Below, one piece after another: positions 12,401-24,400 of a stretch of DNA of 64,000 nt. The stretch spans positions 19,666,455 to 19,730,454 of the forward strand of contig CAIIXF020000002.1 in assembly GCA_903813345.2 (NCBI GenBank), given 5' to 3'. Each line of letters begins with the position of its first letter. Positions within the stretch are counted from its first letter, which is position 1. Position numbers and translations under genes: made by a program. The notes beneath the pieces are model-generated. The model did no database searches. It was not told the origin of the DNA and saw only the letters and a program-made list of their open reading frames with translations. Source of the DNA: Owenia fusiformis. Taxonomy: Eukaryota > Annelida > Polychaeta > Sabellida > Oweniidae.

Positions 12401-15400
12401 TAGATGCATCATCTGACGCCAAGTAAGCAATTAGCTTAGCTGTCTCCTCAGGAGAAACCAGGCCAAGTAAGCAATTAGCTTAGCTGTCTCCTCAGGAGAA
12501 ACAGGTTTCTTTAATGGGGTACAACGTGTGAAATTCTTATAAATTTTATCTTGCTCTTTCTCCTTGTTAACAATTGCAGCTTTGAGAGGGATGCCTGTGG
12601 CAACCAACCCAGGGCATACTGCATTCACTCCGACTCCCTCAGAACCATATTCAATCCCCGCACACTGAGTAAACTGATTCAATCCTGCTTTTGAAACTGC
12701 ATAAATTTCTTCTCCCAAACTAAGTGGTCTTGATCCAGCTGCACTTGAAACATTGACAATATTTCCTTTGTTTCTCTTAAGCTCTGGGAAACATTTCAGA
12801 GAAAGAAATATAGGAACCTTAAGAGCAACATTGATCTGCCTGTCAAATTGCTCCTCTGTGGCACTCTCAAATGTACAGGGTTCAGGTACACAGGCATTAT
12901 TCACTAGGACATCAATGCACCCAAATGACTCCAAAGCAGTGTCAAATAAGCGCTGTATCAATGTCTTGTCACTGTTGAAGTCTCCCTGAACCATAGGAAA
13001 CTTGGCAGTCTGTGCACCAACTTCCCTGCATTCTTGAACAGTCTGTTCCAGTGTTTTCATGTCCCTGCCATGTATGACAACACTGGCTCCTTCTTTTGCC
13101 ATCAACAGGGCAGTGGCCTTCCCGATACCACTGATTGATCCAGTGACTATAACTCCTTTACCAGAAAATCTCATTTTGATGTCTGTCTTCAGTATACAGC
13201 AAAATTGTAATATAGGCCTTAGTGTATGATGATAGTTTGCTTGTTGAAGTAGAAAACGGGAGGGTCGACTTAACTTTTATCATATGCAATCACTTAAAGT
13301 GTCTTTCTAAGACTTAGAAGGAGAAATTTGAGATTTCGAGCCATATGTCTCAAGAAAATGCTCTTACCTTTCTAGTAGGATGAGTCCAGGTGCCAAAAAC
13401 AGCTGATCAAAGGATATATATCATTTTCTAATTGAAAATTTTTGTTGAGCCCTGCATTTTTAACACTGTTTTGACAGGAAGTCATACCCAAAATGAAAAC
13501 TGAATAAAACAACATTTATCCTAAATGTAGATCATAATACTTACTTAGACATGCAAAATGTTGTTATAAGTAGTAATTCTGATCATTTTTAAGAAATTTA
13601 ACCATTTAAATAAGACTTTTTTCATCCATGATTATATAGATAAAGAATTTCTTCTCCCAGAAAGCTTTGGCACTGTGGTGTAGTGGTTAGGGCTTAGGAC
13701 TCCAGCAGACTTTTATTCCAAAAGATCTGAGTTCAAATCCCATGGGTGGAATATGTTTTTATTCTTTATTTTTGTTTTTTTTTCATTTTGATCCACACTA
13801 TTTCTGAAATAAATTTTATATATGGCATTTAAACCATATTTAGTATTTCCAAGGGTTTTAATTTTTAGATGAAATCATAGAAAGTTACTTTAACATATAC
13901 TTAATCATTGTTCAGGCCCGTAGCCAGGGGCATTCGCAGAGTTCGAACTTGAAAACAGGAGGGTCAACTTAACTTTAATCATATGCAGTCACTTCACCTA
14001 TACTTAATCATTGTTTATTGCCTTTCTGTACAGTTTGTACATGCTTTTTTATATTGCCTTTGCAATGTAGAGAAGGACATCTCAGTTTGCATTGTAGTTT
14101 TCATTTCATCAATTTATCGTCTTTAGTTTAGCAGCTGCTACCCGTATGGGTACAAGCAACTGACACCAATATGGGTCAAAACTTATAGCTACATATGATA
14201 ATATATCATAGTTGTATTTATCAAGATGAAAAGATATACAAATGTTTTTTAAGGTAGAACTTCACTGTCCATTGCGCAGTCAGTTCACATATCCTAAATC
14301 CCACTCTTGCATAAGCTCTCGTTGGATGAGAATCTAAGACGGAAGTCAACCTCAGGAGTGAAAGCTTCATGAAACAGTATCATTTAAAGATTTAGATTAA
14401 AGTTTTCACTCAGGCATGTATTCTAATAATACAGGTGATATAATTGATCATTTCAAATCATTTCATTTAGCGAAGTAATAGGAGTGTATTGTCTAAAATA
14501 TACAGCTATTTTATGGAAGCAAATAACTAACTGAAACTAGGTGTGTAGCTATTTTGGTACCAAGCAAAAATGTTTGTTTTTAAGGCCAGTTAGGCATTCA
14601 AAAGTAAACATTTATTCACTGGCACACTTTGCAGCATTCTCAATTGTTTTTGTATCAAGTCCCATAAGACTGAGTCCTCCATCATGTATAATGTAAGCAC
14701 CATTCATCATAGATGCATCATCTGATGCCAGATACACAATCAGCTTAGCAGTCTCTTCAGGAGTACCAAGTTTCTTTAATGGGGTACAACGTGTGAAATC
14801 CTTATAAATTTCATCTTGCTCTTCATTTGTGTTAACAATTCCTGCTTTGAGAGGGATGCCCTTTGGCAACCAACCCAGGGCATACTGCATTCACTCTGAC
14901 TCCCTCAGAACCAATTCTATCCCCGCACACTGGGTAAATTGATTCAGTGCTGCTTTTGCAACAGGATAAATTGAATGTCCCATAGAGTGGGGTCTTGATC
15001 CAGCTATGCTTGATACATTCACAATGTTTCCTTTGTTTTTCTTTAGCTCCGAGAAACATTTCTGTGATAGAAATAAAGGTGCTTTCAGACCAACATTAAT
15101 CTGCTTGTCAAATTGCTCCTCTGTGACATTCTCAAATTTACAGATTTCAGCAGTACAGGCATTATTCACTAGGACGTCAATTTGCCCAAATGACTCCATA
15201 GCTGTGTCATATAATCGCTGTATTAATGTCTTGTCACTGTTGAAGTCTCCCTGAACCATAGGAAACTTGGCAGTCTGTGCACCAACTTCCCTGCATTCTT
15301 GAACAGTCTGTTCCAGTGTTTTCATGTCTCTTCCATGAATAACAACACTAGCTCCTTCTTTTGCCATCAACAGGGCAGTGGCCTTCCCAATTCCACTGTT

Positions 15401-18400
15401 TGATCCAGTGACTATAACTCCTTTACCAGAAAATCTCATTTTGAAGTCTGTCTTCAGCGTACAGCAAAATTGTAATAGAGGCCTTGGTTTATGATGATAG
15501 TTTGCTTGTTGAATTAGAAAACGGGAGGGTCAACTTAACTTTTATCATATGCATTCACTTCACCTATACTTAATCATTGTTTATTGCTTTTCTGTACAGT
15601 TTGTACTAATGTACATGCTTTTTTATATTGCCTTTGCAATGTAGAGAAGGACATCTCAGTTTGCATTGTAGTTTTATTTCATCAATTTATCGTTTTTAGT
15701 TAAGCAACTGCTAATGGGTGTACACTGTATATACAAGCAAATGACACCCATATGGGTGTATACAGTGCGTATCAAAAAAACCGCAACAGATTGTTATCTC
15801 AGAAAAGCACAAAACCAGTGATAACAGCATTGATTTCATTCAATGCACCATAAAGCCATGTGTCTCCTCTTTACATTGATATATCTTTCATTGACATTTG
15901 GTCACGGTTGGGCGAGTAATCATTCCATTTGCAAAGTGGGCCAAAATTAGCTAGGGACCAAGTTAATTATAAACATCGCAAAAGTCAGTGTACAGACCCC
16001 AATGCAATATTGGAAGAAAACATAAAACCAATGCTGACTGCATCCTCTTCATTCAATGAACCAAAAACCAAATAACTCCTCTTTGCAAAGGGATATCATT
16101 CATTCACAGGGAGTCATGGCTGGCTGAATAATCACTAATTTTACAAAGTGGGGCAAAATTCAGTTCGGACCCAACTTTTAAACATTGCAAAAGTCAGTAC
16201 AATGTGGCATAGCGGCTATTGGAAGAAGGTGTGACAGGTGTGGCATAGACAGTAAAGTGTTCATACTCATACTCTTGCAAGAATACATCCTATACCCCTC
16301 CAAATTGCCACCGCTTCCATGCACATAAAAATGTGCTCATCTGTCTACGTCATGCATGGTTCAGCCCTGAGTCATCTGTGGGTTAAAGCAGAGAAAAGCA
16401 GCCCATGGGCAATTCTTTCTCAAGGTTTTGCAATATCTGGTGGAGGAATTGTGAGCAAAGATGCTCCTGAGATAGCTCCAAAAGAAAAAGTCACAACAAT
16501 TCAAGTCAGGGGAACCTCCATTGGCACTTAGCCCTAGCTCTGATTTTTGCAATATCTAAAACTTGGTCCAGAGCAGATTTTGACCCACTGTGGGAATCAA
16601 AGGATTTCTCACCCAACCATTACCACCTGTGAATGAATGACATATCATTGCAAAGAGGAGAGACGCGTCTTTATGGTACATTGACTGAAATTGATGTAAT
16701 CATCACTAGTTTTGTGATTTTATGAGATAACTACTTGTTGCATTTTTTTATACGCCCTGTATAGTTACATATGAGGATCATATTTATCGAGATGACAAGA
16801 TATAAAACTGTTTTTTAAGATACAGGGTGTTCAAAAAAAACGCAACCCAAAGAAATCGCTATATCTTGGAAAATACTAATCCAATTATGTTCATATTTTC
16901 AGGAAAGAAAGAAGAGACTGTGTATGTATAGCCCCTGTTGTTAGTTAGTTGTAAAACATGATGTCTTGGACACTTGATCAAAAGACAGTTGTACTAGCAA
17001 AATACGAAAAACGCGAATGGAAAATCACTATATCTTGGAAAATACTAATTCAATTATGTTCATTTTTTCAGGAAAAGAAAGAAGTGACTGTGTATGTGTC
17101 CCGAAAATATGAACATAATTGAACCAGTATTTTTCAAGATATAGCGATTTCTTTGGGTTGCGTTTTTTAACACCCTGTAGGAAGGAGAAAATGAAACAGA
17201 AAAAGAATTATTAAATAAAAGCAAATCCTATATAGCTGGATATTATATGGTACAATTGTTAGGTACAGTGTTTACCTTGATACTTATCAAAATAATACTT
17301 TAAAAAAATCTTTAATAGTCTCCAAATAGAATAAAAGAATCAGTCATCATGGATTATATGACATCAACTCAAAAAACTCTTTAAAATGTCAGACTTATTT
17401 TCTAAAAAGAAGATCTTTTAATCATATTAATTGCATGAATATAATATTATACCAAGACAATTTATAATTTCTTCAAAAGTCTAAAATATAGAGCTATATT
17501 TTGGAAGCAAATAACTAACTGAAACTTAGACGTGTAGCTATTTTGGTACCAAGCAAAAATGTTTGTTTTTAAGGCCATTTAGACAGTCAAAAGTTAATAT
17601 TTATTCACTGGCACACTTTGCAGCATTCTCAATTGTTTTTGTATCAAGTCCCATAAGATTCAGCCCTCCATCATGTACAATATTAGCACCATTCATCATA
17701 GATGCATCATCTGACGCCAGATACGCAATCAGCTTAGCAGTCTCCTCAGGAGTACCAGGTTTCTTTAATGGGGTACAACGTGTGAAATCTTTATAAAATT
17801 CATCTTGCTCTTTCTCTGTGTCAACAATTCCAGCTTTGAGAAAGATGCCAGTTGCAACCAACCCCGGGCATATTGCATTCACTCTGACTCCCTCAGAACC
17901 ATATTCTATCCCCGCACACTGGGTAAATTGATTCAGTGCTGCTTTTGCAACAGGATAAATTGAATGTCCAAGAGCGTCGGGTCTTGTTCCAGCTATGCTT
18001 GATACATTCACAATGTTTCCTTTGTTTTTCTTTAGCTCTGGGAAACATTTCTGTGACAGAAATAAAGGTGCTTTCAGACCAACATTAATCTGCTTGTCAA
18101 ATTGCTCCTCTGTGACATTCTCAAATTTACAGATTTCAGCAGTACAGGCATTATTCACTAGGACGTCAATTCGCCCAAATGACTCCATAGCAGTGTCAAA
18201 TAATCGCTGTATCAATGTCTTATCACTGTTGAAGTCTCCCTGAACTAAAGGAAACTTGGCAGTCTGTGCACCAACTTCACTGCATTCTTGAACAGTCTGT
18301 TCCAGTGTTTTCATGTCTCTTCCATGAATAACAACACTAGCTCCTTCTTTTGCCATCAACAGGGCAGTGGCCTTCCCAATACCACTGTTTGACCCAGTGA

Positions 18401-21400
18401 CTATAACTCCTTTATCAGAAAATCTCATTTTGATGTCTGTCTTCAGTGTACAGTAAAATTGTAATATAAGCCTTTGTGTATGATGATAGTTTACTTGTTG
18501 AACTAGAAGGTCAACTCTTATCATATGCATTCACTTCACCTATACTTAATCATTGTTTATTGCTTTTCTGTACAGTTTGTACTAATGCACATGCTTTTTT
18601 ATATTGCCTTTGCAATGTAGAGAAGGACATCTCTGTTTGCACATTGTTTTATTTGATCAATTTATCATCTTTAGTTTAGCAACTGCTACCTGTATGGGTA
18701 CAAGCAACTGACACCAATATGGGCAAAAACTTATAGCTACATATGATTAATACATCATACAGTTGTATTTATCAAGATGAAAAGATATACAAATGCTGTT
18801 ATAAAGGTAGAACTTCACTGTCCATTGCGCAGTCAGTTCAAACATCCTTAATCCCACTCTTGCATAAGCTCTCGTTGGATGAGAATCTAAGACGGAGTTC
18901 AACCTTAGGAATGAAAACTTCATGAAACAGTATCATTTTCAGATTCAGATTAAAGTTTTCACTCAGGCATGTATTCTAATAATACAGGTGATATAATTGA
19001 ACCTTTTTTAAATCATTTCATTTAGTGAAGTAATAGGAGTGTATTGTTGCATAATCTATAATAGAACACAGGACTGCTCCAAGGAGAAGTTTCTGGCTCC
19101 TTGTTTGAGTGTAAAATAGGGCATAATACTCCATCAAATGGTTTGGTTGGATTATGTAGACAAAACTTTACAAACCATTTTTCGTAATGGTTAGTCCAAA
19201 ATGACCATCTAAAGTTACCCAGAATGCTCAAAGACTAATCGTAAGACTTTTATATCAAGAAACATTTCTGAAAATTTAAGATTTATGCATGAAACGCTTT
19301 GGCAGTTCAAGATTTTCAAACAGAGTCATCCCTAAAAATTCTGTCAAACATTTCGCCAGGAAGTGCATAGACATGACTTACAGAAAAGATTTTAGGATGG
19401 AAAATCCAAATTAGCCATCTTAACATATACCCAGAATACTAAAAAACAATCAGTTAGAGATTTTAACATAAAGAATCATCAATAAAAATTTGAATTTTTG
19501 TCAAAGAGTTCACCTAGAAAAGTGAAGATAACACTTTACACACAAACTTTTAGGAAGGAATATCCAAAATTGCTACCTTGATATTTACAAGGTTCTAAAA
19601 ATTTCCCTGTGAAACCTTGCTATATCCCCTCTAACCTGTTCAATGGGATAAATACTGAATTTACTGCTCTACTTGTACAATGTAAGACGAAAGGCCCTGA
19701 AAGTGAGAGATATGATAGTGTTTGAATATAGTATCAGCTCAGCTCATACATAATTTGTACATGAATATTTTCTAGTAATATATTCAACATATTTTACTTA
19801 AGCAATATGTTTTCCAGTGCAAGTAAAGTATCTGGGATAATAAAATCATCAGTCCCCAAAAAGTCAAATATCTTAGGATCTCTGCCCAACACATTCTTTA
19901 AATGTCAGATTTTTACTCTAAAAAGAGGATCTTCTTTTTTATTGCATAATTATATTTTAAATATAAGACAATCACATCTATAATTTTTTTCAAAAGTTTA
20001 ATATACAACGACCTGAAGAAGCAAATAACTGAACTAGCTACCCAGGTAAAGCTGTTTGGCAACAAGAAAAAAATGTTCCAAGACCTGTTGGGTATTCAAA
20101 AGTTAACATTTATTGTTGGCACACTTTGCAGCATTCTCAATTGTTTTTGTATCAAGTCCCATAAGACTGAGTCCTCCATCCTGTATAATGTTAACACCAT
20201 TCATCATAGATGCATCATCTGATGCGAGATATGCAATCAGCTTTGCAGTCTCTTCAGGAGTACCAGGTTTCTTTAATGGGGTATGATGTGAGACTATCTT
20301 ATAAAATCCTTCTTGCTCTTTCTCCGTGTTAACAATTCCAGCTTTGAGAAAGATGCCAGTTGCAACCAACCCAGGGCATACTGCATTCACTCTGACTCCC
20401 TCAGAACCATATTCTATCCCCGCACACTGGGTAAATTGATTCAGTGCTGCTTTTGTAACAGGATAAATTGAATGTCCAAGAGAGTGGGGTCTTGTTCCGG
20501 TTATGCTTGATACATTCACAATGTTTCCTTTGTTTTTCTTTAGCTCTGGGAAACATTTCTGTGATAGAAATAAAGGTGCTTTCAGACCAACATTAATCTG
20601 CTTGTCAAATTGTTTCTCTGTGGCACTCTCAAATGTACAGGGTTCAGGTGCACAGGCATTATTCACTAGGACATCAATGCGCCCAAATGACTCCATAGCA
20701 GTGTCAAATAATCGCTGTATCAATGTCTTATCACTGTTGAAGTCTCCCTGAACAATAGGAAACTTGGCAGTCTGTGCACCAACTTCCCTGCATTCTTGAA
20801 CAGTCTGTTCCAGCGTTTTCATGTCCCTGCCATGTATGACAACACTGGCTCCTTCTTTTGCCATCAAGAGGGCAGTGGCCTTCCCAATACCACTGCTTGA
20901 CCCAGTGATTATAACTCCTTTACCAGAAAATCTCATTTTGATGTCTGTCTTCAGTATACAGCAAAACTGTAATATAGGTGTTACTATAAGATGATAGTTT
21001 GCTTGTTGAACTAGAAAACGGGAGGGTCAACTTAACTTTTATCATATGCATTCACTTCACCTATACTTAATCATTGTATATTGCTTTTCTGTACAGTTTG
21101 TACATGCTTTTTTTATATATTGCCTTTGCAATATAGAGAAGGACATAGACAGTTTGCATTGTAGTTTTATTTCATCAATTTATCATCTTTAGATAGCAGC
21201 TGCTACCCATATGGGAACGAGCAACTGACACCAATATGAGCAAAAACGTATAGCTACATATGATTAATATATCATATAGTTGTACATGTACATGCATTTA
21301 TCAAGATGAAAAGATATACAAATGTTTTTAAGGTAGAATTGCAGAGTCAGTTCACACATCCTAAATCCCACTCTCACATAACCTCTCGTTGGATGAGAAT

Positions 21401-24400
21401 CTAAGACAGAGGTCAACCTTAGGAATGAAAAGTTGATGAAACAGTATCATTTCCAGATTTAGATTAAAGTTTTCACTCAGGCATGTTTTCTCATAATACA
21501 GGTGATATAACTAAACATTTTAAAATCATTTTATTTAGCAAAGTTATAGGAGTGTATTGTTGCATAATCTATAATTGAACACAGGACTGCTCCAAGGAGG
21601 TTTCTGGCTCCTTCTTTGAGTATAAAATTGGGCATAATACTCCATCAAATGGTTTGGTTGGATTATGTAGACAAAACTTACTTTACAATTTTCGTAATGG
21701 TTAGTCCAAAATGACAATCTAAAATTACCCAGAATGCTCAAAGACTAATCGTAAGACTTTTATATCAAGAAACATTTCTGAAAAGGATAGGTATCGATAT
21801 GGAGAACTGAATTCAACAATGTTTTTCTCTTAAACCAATCATTGAAAACTGTAAAAAAAACATGGTATTTTATGTAATATTGACTGATGGACAACAATTT
21901 AATGCGAAAATTATTTAGAAATATTCTATTTAACTGTTTTTGTTAACATTTTTTGTTTTTTTAGTGCAATTGTTTTTGCTCCTTTCTACCAATTCTTGAG
22001 AATGAAATAAAATGTCTTTCCGAACCTTGTTGAAACAAAATAGCATATACAACATGTTTTTAGACCTCTCAATATTAAAGTTATAAAAAGGAATTTTTGG
22101 TTAATTTTAAAAAAGTATTCAAAAAATTAAAACTAAATCCCCCAAAATAGATAAAAATCAAGAAAACCAGCTTTTATTTCATTAACAAGATACTTTTTTA
22201 AAATCAACCAAAATTTTCTTTGTACAATTACAATATTGAGAGACCTAAACAAACATGTTGTGTTTATTTCGTTTTGTTGCAATGAGGTTGGGAAAGATGT
22301 TTCATTTCACCCTGGAAACATGATACCAAGAACAAAAAAAATAGTGTTTGATGTGTTTTTTAAAACAATATAGATGAAAGTATGTATATCTATTTCAAAT
22401 CATATTGTTACCATTCAAAAGATGGCCATTAAATTGACAATTTGTATGATTTTCACAAATTTTTGATGACTGGTTTAAGAGAAACGTGTGTTCAAAAAGT
22501 TCGCCATATCGATACCCATTCTTTAAGATTTATCCATGAAACGCTTTGGCAGTTCAAGATTTTCATACAGTCATCCCTAAAAATTCTGCAAAACAGTTCG
22601 CCAGGAATTGCATAGGCATGACTTTACAGAAAAGATTTTAGGATGGAAAATCCAAAATAGCCATCTTAACATATACCCAGAATACCAAAAAACAATCAGT
22701 TAGAGACTTTAGCGTAAAGAATCATCAATAAAAATTTGAATTTTTGTCAAACAGTTCACCTACAAAAGTGGAGATAACACTTTACAGACAAACTTTTAGG
22801 AAAGAATATCCAAAATTGGCACCTTAATATTTACAAGGTTCTTAAAATTTCCTTGTGAGAACCTTGCTATATCCCCTCTAACCAAACAATGGGATAATTA
22901 CTAAATTTACTGCTCTACTTGTACAATGTAAGACAAAAGGCCCTGAAAGTGAGAGATATGATAGTGTTTGAATATAGTATCAGCTCAGCTTATACATATT
23001 TTGTACATGAATATTTTCTAGCACTATATTCAACAAATTTTACTTAAGCAATATTTTTCCAGTGCAAGTAAAGTATCTGGGATAATAAAATCATCAGTCC
23101 CCCAAAAAGTCAAATATTTTAGGATCCCATCCCAACACATTCTTTAAATGTCAGATTTTTACTCTAAAAAGAGGATCTTCTTTTTTATTGCATACTTATA
23201 TTTTAAATATAAGACAATCACATCTATAGTTTTTTCAAAAGTTTAATATACAATGACCTGAATAAGTAAATAACTGAAACTAGCTACCCAGGTATAGCTG
23301 TTTGGCACCAAGCAAAAAAATTTTCTAAGACCTGTTGGGTATTCAAAAGTTAACATTTATTGTTGGCACACCTTGCAGCATTCTCAATAGTTTGTGTATC
23401 AAGTCCCATAAGAGTTAGTCCTCCATCATGTATAATGTTAGCACCATTCATCATAGATGCATCATCTGATGCCAGATACAAAATCAGCTTAGCATTCTTA
23501 GCAGAATTATTAATAAAAGCAAATCCTATATAGCTGGATGTTATATGGTACAATTGTTAAGTATAATGTTTACCTTGATACTTATCCAAATAATACTTTT
23601 TAAAATCTTTAATAGTCTCCAAATAGAATAAAAGAATCAGTCATCATGGATTATATGACATCAACTCAAAAAAAACTCTTTAAAATGTCAGACTTATTTT
23701 CTAAAAAGAAGATCTTTTAATCATACTAATTGCATGAATATAATATTATACCAAGACAATTTATAATTTCTTCAAAAGTCTAAAATATACAGCTATATTT
23801 TGGAAGCATATAACTAACTGAAACTAGACGTGTAGCTATTTTGGAACCAAGCAAAAATGTTTGTTTTTAAGGCCAGTTAGGCAGTCAAAAGTTAATATTT
23901 ATTCATTGGCACACTTTGCAGCATTCTCAATTGTTTTTGTATCAAGTCCCATAAGAGTTAGTCCACCATCCTGTATAATGTTAGCACCATTCATCATAGA
24001 TGCATCATCTGATGCCAGATACAAAATCAGCTTAGCGGTCTCTTCAGGAGTACCAGTTTTCTTAGATGGGGTATGACGTGAGACTATATTATAAAATCCT
24101 TCTTGCTCTTTCTCTGTGTTAACAATTCCAGCTTTGAGATGGGCACCTGTTGCAACCACCCCCGGGCATACTGCATTCACTCTGACTCTCTCAGAACCAT
24201 ATTCTATCCCCGCACACTGGGTAAATTGATTCAGTGCTGCTTTTGCAACAGGATAAATTGAATGTCCAATAGAGTCGGGTCTTGTTCCAGCTATGCTTGA
24301 TACATTCACAATGTTTCCTTTGTTTTTCTTTAGCTCCGGGAAACATTTCTGCGATAGAAATAAAGGCCCCTTAAGACCAACATTAATCTGCTTGTCAAAT

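Noticed and set aside
13669-13750. Functional tRNA gene
   Set aside because: A and B boxes are recognisable, but the acceptor and anticodon stems do not pair; kept only as a tRNA-like segment.
17601-18530. 309-codon version of SDR copy 5 with a longer N-terminus
   Set aside because: Where checked (copy 1), the aligned upstream frame has no ATG before a stop; MRFS is the common start.
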